Assembly (NCBI GenBank): GCA_039105265.1
Contig: JAPFFF010000009.1
Location: forward strand, 1 to 64,000
Direction: 5' to 3'
Length of the DNA: 64,000 bases
Source of the DNA: Tritrichomonas musculus
Taxonomy: Eukaryota; Parabasalia; Tritrichomonadida; Tritrichomonadidae
Positions 21,483 through 30,552 of this stretch are shown here, piece by piece. Both the position numbers and the translations under genes were made by a program. The stretch's first letter is position 1. Every line of letters starts with the position of its first letter. The notes under the pieces are model-generated. The model was given only the letters and a program-made list of their open reading frames with translations, searched no databases and had not been told where the DNA came from.

Positions 21483-21860
21483 TTAAATTTTATATTAGTT
21501 TGTAAAAATTAATAGAATTTAATTTGTTAGCATGTTTTGATGAAATGCTGACCTCGTTTTGTTGGCGGATCATATTTTCTTTTATTATTTATTTCATAAA
21601 GAGAAATAATATTTTGACTTTTTTAGTTTTTACATATGGCTTTATAGGAAAGTTGAAGTAATGCTGGAAAAAAGGATGTTCACAATTCAAGTTGCTTGTT
21701 GAAATCTAAAGACGTTTATTTTTTTAAAAAATTCAAAAAAAAATATAAAAAAGGATAAGATATCGAATACATAAAATATTTACAAACAAATAAATAAATA
21801 AAAATAATATGAATAAATTCAAATTGTAATGTTGAAGCCAATGATTAATATTTCAAATAT
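21483..21860. other. Convergent intergenic gap, nothing recognised
   Basis: A 378 bp gap between two convergent genes. It is AT-rich, with A-runs near the 3' ends, and I see no further feature. Confidence 0.5.
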
Positions 21861-24185
21861 CTAGGAAGCTTCAACAAAACTTTGTGATACTGGTCTTACA
21901 TCTTGGAAGAATGAGACGTAATTCCATTTGCCAATTCTGCATAAGTCTTGTACGAACTTTGTCCATTTTTCATCATTAAAATCATTTGTAAATTTAGGTT
22001 CATCTTCCATTTGAGATTCTTTTAATATCTCTGAAAACAAAGAAGGGTTTTGTTTATGGAGTTTCCAAAATTCTTTGAAGAGAAATGGCATTTCAATATT
22101 ATCCAAATCCTTGTATGTAAACTTTGGATAAACAGAACTCAACACTATAATTGAAACCAACGCTGAAAGCGCATTTTCTGTTTCTTCATCAAATGCTTGA
22201 TCTCTAAGAGATAAGTAAGCGATTTCTTTTATAAGTGTAAATAATGAGTTTGTCACTTTTGTTGACGAGAAATTGACTATCTTTTCTGCATCTTCAATTG
22301 ACATATTAATTGGATACGATGGTTGGGGATCTGGAATGGTATCAACGTCAAAAACAACTCTGTAAGGTCGAATCATATTATATGACATATATTTATTAAG
22401 TTTAAGTATAATTGTGTCGAGTTTGTTAAGAACACCAACTACATCATCATTGTTAATTATTAATCTAGAAGGTAAGGTTAATATAATGCATGTCGATTCA
22501 GCTTCTGCCCAATCTATAGGTATGTCTTTTGTTTGAGATAATATAATTGGATTCCCTTTAACAACCCTTGGATATTTGCATACATTTGTGAAAGTTAATG
22601 ATGCATTCAAAGATGCATCTAAAATTGCTTTAGCATTAGCATTAAAATTAGGATCCGATTCTTGATCCCCATCATTATTATCATTTACAACTGTTTCAAG
22701 ACCTGAAACGAAGTTTTCGTTTGTGACAATATATATCATTCCACCAAATGGTGAATAAATATCTATATCAATTGATTTAAGAGCATTAGGGTTATTATTC
22801 CCTTCTTCATTTTCAGGTTCTTCTTCAATTAGTGGAAACATAGTAACAACTGATGGCCATCTATGCCAAGGACCTGGAAGCATATAAAGTTGATTTTGAT
22901 GAGACCCAACTTGAATTGACGTACCAATTAGACTAAGTTTGGTTTTGCATGAAACATGAACGACGTGGCCAGGTGGGCACCAAAGGCCTGTCGATATAAT
23001 CGAATCGCAGTTAAGAAGAAGATGAACAGAGATTTCAGATAAGGTAATATTTTCAACTCCACCTGGAAATAAATCGACATCTGGATTGGATTTTATCATA
23101 TTGGAAGGTATTTTTGCATAAATATCTTGAATAACAACTGCTATGATTGTTTGAGTTATTTCGTTAAAAAGTTCATTTCCATTTCGATAATTTGAATTTT
23201 TTAAATATTCCATTGAAATTTCAAAAAGAGCTCCTAAAATAGCGCCGAAAGATTCGTTACATGAAATAATATAATATCTTAATTTAGTAACTGTTTCGTC
23301 AAGTTTTTCAGCTGTCAAATTTGGTTCGTGAAGTATTTCTTTGTAATGGTTTGCTAGTTTTTCAAAAGTGCAGTATCGAATATCTGAATATTGTGGAGGT
23401 ACTGGTACTGTTTTCAATGCAGAACAACGTAGAACTTGTGACGTTACGTAATAAGCCAAATTAAAATCAATAAGAAGATTATTGATGATATCATTTAAAG
23501 AATCGTCATGTTGTTCAATATCTTCGTTGCTTAACCAAATTTGTGGATCATAAAAGATAAGTAGAGTTCCGCCATTTACTACAAAATTAAATAGAGATTC
23601 ATTTGTTTCTAGTGATGTTGTTGCATTATGTGTCATGACAATAATACGATATCTATCAAATTTATTTTTAAAAGATCCTTTGTCAATGCTAACTTTCCCC
23701 ATAAAAAGTTTAATAATATCAGCTTCATATCGGGGACTTATATCTAGAAGAAGAACAGGAGCCATATAATTTTCATTTTTTAAAATAAATTTTATCAAGT
23801 TTTTGAAAAATCGAAATGTGCATTCACTTTCAAGAAGCGGTTGTGTAATCATTTGGATGTTGGCAAAGCAAAAAACGCGTCCATCTATGTGGTGCGACAT
23901 TGCAACGATAGGAACTTTGATATCAGATTCGTCATTTGAGGTAACAATAATAGGAGTCGCTTCATTTGTCATGCAGAGAATTGGAACCATTGTAGGAGGG
24001 CATTTAATTGCTGTTACTTGATCAACTACGGATTTATACATATTATTGTGGTCTGCAATTGATGGATCTGATTCTGTTGAAGCAAATATTAGATCGTATT
24101 CGGTAGGACATGATTTTAATTGCTTTTTGGGTTGGATATTGTTTGTATTCTGTACTTTGACGGTTTTTGAATTATTGCATCCCAT
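21861..24185 (-). CDS. TCAF/peptidase M60-like protein, catalytically dead, N-myristoylated
   Basis: The N-terminus MGCNNSK is a classic myristoylation (G2) plus palmitoylation (C3) signal, so the protein probably lies on the inner face of a membrane. Residues ~60-250 resemble the amidotransferase-like module of TCAF proteins (VLLLDISPRYEADI; FVVNGGTLLIFYDP). Residues 398-486 match the M60/TCAF beta domain: STGLWCPPGHVV, IQVGSHQNQL, and SPFGGMIYI. RPYRVVFD...SYPI (606-626) matches the segment before the active site. Where M60 peptidases have HExxH there is K653-E-I-A-Y657, so both zinc histidines are gone. Human TCAFs regulate TRPM8 channels; a channel-partner or scaffold role here is inference. 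The stop is TAG. Confidence 0.72.
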   Translation of the reverse strand: MGCNNSKTVKVQNTNNIQPKKQLKSCPTEYDLIFASTESDPSIADHNNMYKSVVDQVTAIKCPPTMVPILCMTNEATPIIVTSNDESDIKVPIVAMSHHIDGRVFCFANIQMITQPLLESECTFRFFKNLIKFILKNENYMAPVLLLDISPRYEADIIKLFMGKVSIDKGSFKNKFDRYRIIVMTHNATTSLETNESLFNFVVNGGTLLIFYDPQIWLSNEDIEQHDDSLNDIINNLLIDFNLAYYVTSQVLRCSALKTVPVPPQYSDIRYCTFEKLANHYKEILHEPNLTAEKLDETVTKLRYYIISCNESFGAILGALFEISMEYLKNSNYRNGNELFNEITQTIIAVVIQDIYAKIPSNMIKSNPDVDLFPGGVENITLSEISVHLLLNCDSIISTGLWCPPGHVVHVSCKTKLSLIGTSIQVGSHQNQLYMLPGPWHRWPSVVTMFPLIEEEPENEEGNNNPNALKSIDIDIYSPFGGMIYIVTNENFVSGLETVVNDNNDGDQESDPNFNANAKAILDASLNASLTFTNVCKYPRVVKGNPIILSQTKDIPIDWAEAESTCIILTLPSRLIINNDDVVGVLNKLDTIILKLNKYMSYNMIRPYRVVFDVDTIPDPQPSYPINMSIEDAEKIVNFSSTKVTNSLFTLIKEIAYLSLRDQAFDEETENALSALVSIIVLSSVYPKFTYKDLDNIEMPFLFKEFWKLHKQNPSLFSEILKESQMEDEPKFTNDFNDEKWTKFVQDLCRIGKWNYVSFFQDVRPVSQSFVEAS

Positions 24186-24560
24186 TAAAATTGATAATTG
24201 AAAAATTATGAAGATTTAATATAACGTATTTTTAGAAAAAAAACAATCAATTTCAGATCACTTTTTTCTGAAAAAAAATCGTAAATTCAAAAAGTTTTGA
24301 GTTTGATAGTAGCAAAAACTTTGTTTTTTTAATGTTCAACTCCCTCTTAATTCTCATAAAATAATTTTTATTCTTCGGAAATATTTGTGAAAATTCTTTC
24401 AAAATTATGAATAAAAATATTTTTATAGTTCAAAATTAAGAAGATAGTATGGTTCTCGTTTTATCTTTATAATTCTAGTAAATATGTTGTCTGCTAGTAA
24501 AATTCAGAAATAAATAGATTATATATAAAATGTTGATAACAAAAATGTTTTAAATGAATG

Positions 24561-24593
<33 letters not shown>

Positions 24594-24794
24594 CACTTTT
24601 GTAGATGTCTAATGTTTATTAAACATTATGTTTGATATTAAATATTGTCTCAGATGTTTGTAACTTCGATTAAAAAAGTATTAATATGTATGAATCTTTT
24701 TATAAAAACAACAGCTTTGATATTTTTGTAAAAAATTAAATTAAAAACATTTAAGTTCAACAAAATTTGTATAATAATAATCCATATTATTAAA
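24186..24794. other. Intergenic gap with long poly-A tract
   Basis: A 609 bp AT-rich gap upstream of the TCAF-like gene and downstream of the next minus-strand gene. It contains an uninterrupted run of 27 A at 24567-24593. No coding or RNA gene is visible. Confidence 0.5.
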
Positions 24795-26297
24795 TTATAT
24801 ATTTATATTCCAATATGATAATAAGATTTGAGCTAAATCGGAATTATCTTGAGGAGATTCAATGTCTTGAGCAATTGCTTCCAAAATATTAACGCCGTCA
24901 GCCTCTTCGAAGATCTCCTTCAAATTTAGAAATACTTTAGGAATTTTTTCTGCATTTTGAAAAAAAATTTTTAGTTGTTGCAAAATCAAAAAATTAAGTT
25001 GGTCTGTTACACTTACTTCAAGTAAAACAGATGTAATTTCTGGAATTAGAATCGGTGCCCTTTCCAAAATAATCTTCTGAGATGAATTTAAAATCCATTC
25101 TCCAATTATGCTAATAAATTCATATTTAATATCAAAAGAACCACCGCTAAATTTTTCCATAAAATATTCGAAAAAAGAATCATCACCCAAAGGAGAATCT
25201 TCTTTCCTCAATTTAAGTGCTTCTCTAAATAGTGCAAATGCAACTTTTTTGGAGGATATCTTTTTTGAAATACCAATTTCAATCAATAATTTATAATTTA
25301 CTTCTATCAGATCAGAATGAGCACGAAATAATTTATACATTAATAATAAAGCTGTCGACATTATTTCATCTCTTGAATTTTTGATATCTTCAATGACGTA
25401 TTTTTGAAGAAAATTTTGAAAATGATAAGTAAAAAGTTTTTCTTGAATTTCTTTTGAGCTTGAAGCATTATTAATGGAGTTTAAAAAAGAATATTGAGAT
25501 TGTTCATCTAATTTTTCCCATTTTTTAATGACAAATCTTATCATCCAATTGAAATAATCTATATAGTCATCTATAGTATAATTTGTTGAACGATATATTA
25601 AGTAGGAGGCTTCTATAATCAAATCATTTTTTTCCAAATCATCAAAGAAAAAATCAAGATTAGGTAAAATAATTAATTTTAGAATAATGTCTCGGTGTTC
25701 CCGATCAAATAAAAAGCAATAAAAAGAAAGCAAATGTAAATAATAAGGAAGTAATTCTTTGTCATAATTATAAGGATCGATTTTCATCTTTAAATTTGTA
25801 TCTTCTGTTAAAAAATGCTTATAATTAGGATTGAACCTGGTTAATACAAAATCGAAAAGATTAAATGATTCAAAAGTTTGTATAATTTCGAGCTTTTGGT
25901 ATCTGTATGATACTACAAAAAGAGTGTTAACAAGCCAAAATGTGACTTGATAAATTTCACGACTTGGAGCATTTGTTAATAGATTGAAAATCAGTTCAAT
26001 TATATTACTGTATGCCAAATAATGGGATAAATCATCGTCTAGCTGAAAATTTAAAAGAGAATGAGTTATTAATGTTATTTCATCTATGATTCTCTTTTGA
26101 TCGCTCGCTGAATTTTTATCAAATAAACTTTGAAAATATCGTAAATGAGGAATTGAATCTGATTTAGTGGATTCTGGTGGATTATTTTCATAATATTTTG
26201 GATTTTCTTTATTAAACGATTCGGATGAATTTTGATTCTTTAATTCTTCATTGAATATAAAATCATGTTCGTCATTGCTTGTCTTATATATATCCAT
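24795..26297 (-). CDS. ARM/HEAT-like helical repeat protein (500 aa)
   Basis: Not assignable to a named family. After ~50 disordered residues rich in Asn, Glu and Ser, the rest is consecutive amphipathic helices of ~40-45 residues, such as IIELIFNLLTNAPSREIYQVTFWLVNTLF and ILIPEITSVLLEVSVTDQLNFLILQQLKIFF, as in armadillo-like folds. No catalytic motif. It begins MDIY, like the similar gene at 58710-60068, suggesting a paralogous family. TCATATAT lies about 28 nt before the ATG as a possible initiator. The stop is TAA. Probably a cytosolic interaction protein. Confidence 0.65.
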   Translation of the reverse strand: MDIYKTSNDEHDFIFNEELKNQNSSESFNKENPKYYENNPPESTKSDSIPHLRYFQSLFDKNSASDQKRIIDEITLITHSLLNFQLDDDLSHYLAYSNIIELIFNLLTNAPSREIYQVTFWLVNTLFVVSYRYQKLEIIQTFESFNLFDFVLTRFNPNYKHFLTEDTNLKMKIDPYNYDKELLPYYLHLLSFYCFLFDREHRDIILKLIILPNLDFFFDDLEKNDLIIEASYLIYRSTNYTIDDYIDYFNWMIRFVIKKWEKLDEQSQYSFLNSINNASSSKEIQEKLFTYHFQNFLQKYVIEDIKNSRDEIMSTALLLMYKLFRAHSDLIEVNYKLLIEIGISKKISSKKVAFALFREALKLRKEDSPLGDDSFFEYFMEKFSGGSFDIKYEFISIIGEWILNSSQKIILERAPILIPEITSVLLEVSVTDQLNFLILQQLKIFFQNAEKIPKVFLNLKEIFEEADGVNILEAIAQDIESPQDNSDLAQILLSYWNINI

Positions 26298-26803
26298 TTT
26301 TTAATTATAAAAAAAATATATATATGAAGAAATATAGCAAATTGAATTAAAATTTTTTAGATCTTTGAAATTACAAAGGATTAATAACTCAATTTAAAAT
26401 TAAACGTACATGATTAAAAATGATTATATCTTTATTATTTTTTTTTAAAAAAGGAAGTTTTTATTAACAAATAAAAACACATACTCTTTAGATTTGGAAA
26501 AATAATGAATTAAAAATGAATTAAAATATGAAATAGATCAAGTATTTTTTTTTTATCTGATAATGTGAAGTATTTGATGGGATACTTGTTTTATTGCATG
26601 ATATTTCAATATTTTTCTATTTTATTTTTATAATATTCTATTAAAAGACCGAAAATTAAATCATTGATTTTGAAATCAATTTATTTGATTTATACTAGAA
26701 TTGCAAATCGAGTATAGCTGCCAAATTGAGAGTTTGAAGAATATTAAAAAAAAAAAAATGTAAATTAAAACAAAAGACAAAAAAGATTTAGTAATATTAA
26801 AAA
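26298..26803. other. Intergenic gap, nothing recognised
   Basis: A 506 bp AT-rich gap between two minus-strand genes, with short T-runs and A-runs. No conserved element is seen. Confidence 0.5.
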
Positions 26804-28303
26804 TTACTCTTGGAAAAACAAAATATCGCTTGTTGGGATCACCGCCACAGTTTTATTTGCCAGGCACAAAGCGATATTCTGGCCAGATTCATCCCAGCAA
26901 GCCTCGAATATTCCGCTATTTGCCTGATAAGAAGCAACCAAAGCTGAATCAGCTGTTCTCCACATATTCATAACATTATCAATTCCACCTGACACAAAGA
27001 ACTTTCCTTTTGGAGAGAAGCAAATTGTGTAAATTGGTTGCTCATGTTTACTCAAGACTGATATGCATGAATTGTTTGAAACATCCCAAAGTCGAACAGT
27101 AAAATCAAAGGCACCTGATGCAAGAATTTTTGAATCATTTGGAGCCCATTTTATTGTGTAAACATGATGAGTATGACCAAGAAGAACTGTGCATGATGGC
27201 AACAAATTTCTTTCAAGATTTCGCCAGATTCTAACAGTTTTATCGTCTGAACATGAGGCAAGCATCTTTCCTGATGGATCCCATTCAATTTTGTTAACTT
27301 CGCCTGTATGTCCTTCTAATAAAAACAGTGGTTGATTCTGTCCAACAACACAAATTGCAATTTTTGTATCGCCAGAACAAGAAGCAAATGTTGTATTGTT
27401 AAGCCAATCTACATCAAGAGCACGATTCATATGGACTTGGAAAATTTGGCGAATATCACCAGTTGAAACATTCCAAACAACGATTTTATGATCAGCACTT
27501 CCCGTTAATAGTTGTGTTCCATCAGGTGAAAATTGAACTGTAAATACTGGTTGATCATGAAATGAAAGGACGAACTTTAATTCGCCATGGTTTGTCCATA
27601 ATCTAGCTGTTCCATCGTAACATCCTGTAGCAAGAATTGTGCCAGATGGGTTCCATGCAAGGGTTGCAATATCCTTATCTTTGCGTTCTTGTTGAGTAGC
27701 ATGATCGAGAATATAGTGTTGTACATAATATTTATGGTCTTTTATCTCCCATATAATTGCTGTGGCATCACCACTACCTGTTGCCAAATATCTTCCGTCT
27801 TTTGTCCAAGCGCCGCAATAAACGTCACGAAAATGGCCTTTAAGAATTAATACAGATGATTTTGGAATTTGGATAGGTTCAAGCATTTGAGGTTGTGTAT
27901 GATTCCAATTATTGATGGCCGGTTGTGGTGGTTGCTGTTGATTTGCGTTATTGGGATTGACTCGTTGTGATTGATGTTCTTGATGTTGATTATGTTGAGG
28001 TTGAGGCTGAGGTCGGGTTGGAACAATTGCTTCTTCTTTTCGTACTGCATCCATTAAAGAAAGAACTATATTTTCTGGTGATGTATCTGTTTTTGCTTTT
28101 TCGTTGATTCCTTTTTCCATTTGCATATAAAGCATTCCTTTTTTAAGAATAGTAACGAGTGCTTGAGGAGGAAGATCAGTAACGTTCAATTTGGTGCGAT
28201 CGACAAGCGCCTCGTTTGTAAAAACGTAAGCTGTGTGAACAAAACCCATTTCTTGAAGATGACGACGAATTAGGATGTTAATTTCATCAGCAGTGACAGT
28301 CAT
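26804..28303 (-). CDS. TBL1: TBL1/TBLR1-like WD40 corepressor subunit
   Basis: Nuclear co-repressor exchange factor of the HDAC3/NCoR-type (yeast Sif2/Set3C) complex. Residues ~5-37 are a LisH dimerisation motif (ADEINILIRRHLQEMGFVHTAYVF), followed by a second helical pair matching TBL1 (PPQALVTILKKGMLYMQMEKGI). A Gln/Asn/His/Pro-rich linker spans ~98-145. Eight WD40 blades fill ~150-499, with typical closures: ATAIIWEI, GTARLWTN, HKIVVWNV, KTVRIWRN, FTVRLWDV, NVMNMWRT. Length 499 equals the family norm (~510). The start codon is fixed by the LisH and lies 4 nt after TCACATTT (28307-28314). It is divergent from the gene at 28387, with only 83 bp between start codons. Confidence 0.93.
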   Translation of the reverse strand: MTVTADEINILIRRHLQEMGFVHTAYVFTNEALVDRTKLNVTDLPPQALVTILKKGMLYMQMEKGINEKAKTDTSPENIVLSLMDAVRKEEAIVPTRPQPQPQHNQHQEHQSQRVNPNNANQQQPPQPAINNWNHTQPQMLEPIQIPKSSVLILKGHFRDVYCGAWTKDGRYLATGSGDATAIIWEIKDHKYYVQHYILDHATQQERKDKDIATLAWNPSGTILATGCYDGTARLWTNHGELKFVLSFHDQPVFTVQFSPDGTQLLTGSADHKIVVWNVSTGDIRQIFQVHMNRALDVDWLNNTTFASCSGDTKIAICVVGQNQPLFLLEGHTGEVNKIEWDPSGKMLASCSDDKTVRIWRNLERNLLPSCTVLLGHTHHVYTIKWAPNDSKILASGAFDFTVRLWDVSNNSCISVLSKHEQPIYTICFSPKGKFFVSGGIDNVMNMWRTADSALVASYQANSGIFEACWDESGQNIALCLANKTVAVIPTSDILFFQE

Positions 28304-28306
28304 CAG

Positions 28307-28314
28307 AAATGTGA
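28307..28314 (-). promoter_or_regulatory. Initiator-like TCACATTT before TBL1
   Basis: On the minus strand TCACATTT lies just before ATG 28303, matching the short leaders and TCA(+1)Y initiators of trichomonads. The opposite strand carries its own motif at 28366, so the 83 bp region is probably a bidirectional promoter. Confidence 0.4.
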
Positions 28315-28365
28315 ACTTTTTGAAGTCATATTTGTTTGGAGAAGATTTTCTTCAGAATTTTCATT

Positions 28366-28374
28366 TCACTTCAT
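28366..28374 (+). promoter_or_regulatory. Initiator-like TCACTTCAT before 28387 gene
   Basis: TCATTTCACTTCAT lies 13-26 nt before the ATG. TCACTT fits the trichomonad initiator pattern. The CAP gene (30553) has almost the same string. Confidence 0.5.
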
Positions 28375-28386
28375 AAAAATTGAAAA

Positions 28387-29985
28387 ATGGTTATTATTTT
28401 TTTATTTCGAGTAGTATTTTCAAAGGAAATTATAGCTTCTTTATATGGAATTGAAAAAGGTCAATGTAATATTTCCAATCCTTGCGATTTTTCTACTGCC
28501 AAATTAAAAATCTCTAAAAATGATTTATTATTTATTAAAGACAATTACGCAGACTCACTACTTGAACTTGAAAAGCTTCGGGATATATTCCAATATGCTT
28601 TGTATAAAAAATGTTATGTCGTTAGTCAAAATATGACTATTAATGGCAGTCTTTTAAATTCTATTAATTTTCCATTCATTATTAATAATGGAGCCGATGA
28701 ATGCCAAATTGCTGGTTTTATCTTTACTGAGTTTCACTATCCGATATTTTGTTTTAGAGGAGTCAAGAAAGTTTTTCTTAATGAATGCTATTTCTATAAT
28801 AACACTATTACGAATCAAGTAGGTCTCTTAATTCTTAGTTTTTCAACGTGTAAAATTTTAAATTGTGATTTTTGCCAAAATTCAATAAATAAAACGTCGA
28901 TGTTATGTATTTTAACATCATTTTGTATTATAGAATGCTGTAATATTAATTCCAATACTATTTGTCATTCCTCCCATCAAGGGATGATTTTTTCGAGTAA
29001 TTCAAATTGTGATTTCGTAAATGTTACAATGAAATTAAATTGGATAACTCATTCAGCTCCTCTCATTCAATTTGAATGGAGATCATATATTGCATTTTAC
29101 AATTCATCCTTTATTAGTAACTATTATAGTGATGGTTCAACTCAAGAACACAAAAGTTTAATTTTATGTGATGGAATATGTGAAATATCAATGTATGAAA
29201 GTTTCATCATTAATAACAATTGTTCATCTCTTTCAATAACAACAAAAAGCTCAGTTATTTATATGAATTCTATGAATATTAGTTATAATCAAGCAGGAAA
29301 TTTTGCATTATTTGATGTTCCTGCTGCAAACTTCACTTTTTCAAAGGCTTCTATCATTGAAAAAAATTCTTTTTCTTCTTTTGTTGATTTTCATAATTTA
29401 AAATCAGAAATGACATTTCATCATGCACATTTTAGGCTAAACAATTCCACTGATTCTCTTATTAAAATGAGCAGAGAATCAAATATCAATTTAGAGTATT
29501 CTTCTTTTTACGACAATCATTGTCAGAATGGAATTATTAATGGAAATAATATTTATTTGAATTTTTTCAATAATGGTTTTATTAATAATGTAGGTCAATG
29601 TATCAATTGCCAAAATTGTTCTGCACAAGTTTATTCTGATGTTTATATTACTAATATAGAAATACCTATAAATATAACAGCAAATAAATCATCAACAACA
29701 ATAATTTTTGGATCTTATTTTTCGAATAATTTAACAAATCATATGAAGGATATTGTATTAAAAGGAAAATCATTGCTATTAATGCTACGTTTTAATCATT
29801 CATATACTAAGCTTAGTTCTTCATGTTTTATTTGTTACTATAATCAAAGAAAAAGTGGTGTATTCACATTCTGGTCTGTTTCATTTTCATATTTGTCAAC
29901 AATATTTTTAATGATTTTGATTGTTACTTATTTCAAGAGGATGATTAAAAAAATTAGATTCAATCAAAATAAAAAAAAACAATAA
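28387..29985 (+). CDS. Putative beta-helix surface protein, single-pass membrane (532 aa)
   Basis: Family not recognised by name. The N-terminus (VIIFLFRVVF) is a short hydrophobic signal. The ~470-residue ectodomain is rich in Asn, Ser, Cys and aromatics. It shows repeating short strands of the type x-I-x-x-S-x-F-x-x-N (CNISNPCDFSTAKL; KVFLNECYFYNN; NLEYSSFYDNHCQNGIINGN), as expected for a right-handed parallel beta-helix like Pmp-type surface proteins. Many N-x-S/T sites are present. One transmembrane helix near residues 495-516 (LSTIFLMILIVTYF) is followed by a basic cytoplasmic tail ending NKKKQ. Likely a type I plasma-membrane protein exposed outside; adhesion would be a guess. The initiator-like motif supports this start. 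Confidence 0.6.
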   Translation: MVIIFLFRVVFSKEIIASLYGIEKGQCNISNPCDFSTAKLKISKNDLLFIKDNYADSLLELEKLRDIFQYALYKKCYVVSQNMTINGSLLNSINFPFIINNGADECQIAGFIFTEFHYPIFCFRGVKKVFLNECYFYNNTITNQVGLLILSFSTCKILNCDFCQNSINKTSMLCILTSFCIIECCNINSNTICHSSHQGMIFSSNSNCDFVNVTMKLNWITHSAPLIQFEWRSYIAFYNSSFISNYYSDGSTQEHKSLILCDGICEISMYESFIINNNCSSLSITTKSSVIYMNSMNISYNQAGNFALFDVPAANFTFSKASIIEKNSFSSFVDFHNLKSEMTFHHAHFRLNNSTDSLIKMSRESNINLEYSSFYDNHCQNGIINGNNIYLNFFNNGFINNVGQCINCQNCSAQVYSDVYITNIEIPINITANKSSTTIIFGSYFSNNLTNHMKDIVLKGKSLLLMLRFNHSYTKLSSSCFICYYNQRKSGVFTFWSVSFSYLSTIFLMILIVTYFKRMIKKIRFNQNKKKQ

Positions 29986-30552
29986 TTTGTATTTAATTCA
30001 TTTTAAAAGAGATCTGAAAAAGTTTGTGTATATAAAAAAATAAAAAAGACGTTACTCGCATATGATGCGTTATTGTTCAAAATTTATCTGATAATATTTA
30101 TTGTTTGCCTTCTTTGTGAACTATAATTTGTTATGTTTTAATGTATTTATATAAAAAATTTTTATTTATTAATATTTATAATTTTTTGTTAGTTTTTCAA
30201 CAATATTGACTTCTTTTATTCAAACCAATGTTGATAAATTGTGAATACGCGTTATGGTTTTCCTTTTTTAGGAAAAGTTGGATCATATAATCAATCATGA
30301 TAAGTTGGTTGATGGATTTTGGGGTTGATATTATAATTTCATACTATTTATTAAATCAAAAAAATATTTCTGTCCAAATGCAATAATAAAAAACGCAATG
30401 ATTATCCAGTACTGTGGAAAAATAAACTATAGAAAAAAAATCTATTGTTAGAAAATTGAGATGGACAACTAGAGATAGATACAATAAAATCGTTTTGAAA
30501 ATCTTCTCAAAAAGTCTTCAAAACCGTTCTTCATTTCACTTTATATTAAAAA
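29986..30552. other. Intergenic gap upstream of CAP
   Basis: A 567 bp gap. Apart from the initiator-like motif at its end, I recognise nothing in it. Confidence 0.5.
30536..30543 (+). promoter_or_regulatory. Initiator-like TCACTTTA before CAP
   Basis: TTCATTTCACTTTATA ends 8 nt before the ATG at 30553. TCACTTT is an excellent match to the trichomonad initiator TCA(+1)Y(T/A). Confidence 0.6.

Noticed and set aside
24567-24593. Poly-A run as the tail of a retroposed gene
   Set aside because: No coding relic or target duplication precedes it. Similar A/T runs occur throughout the intergenic DNA.
28387-29985. Assignment of the membrane protein to a named adhesin family
   Set aside because: Repeat character suggests a beta-helix, but no diagnostic family motif could be read, so no name was given.
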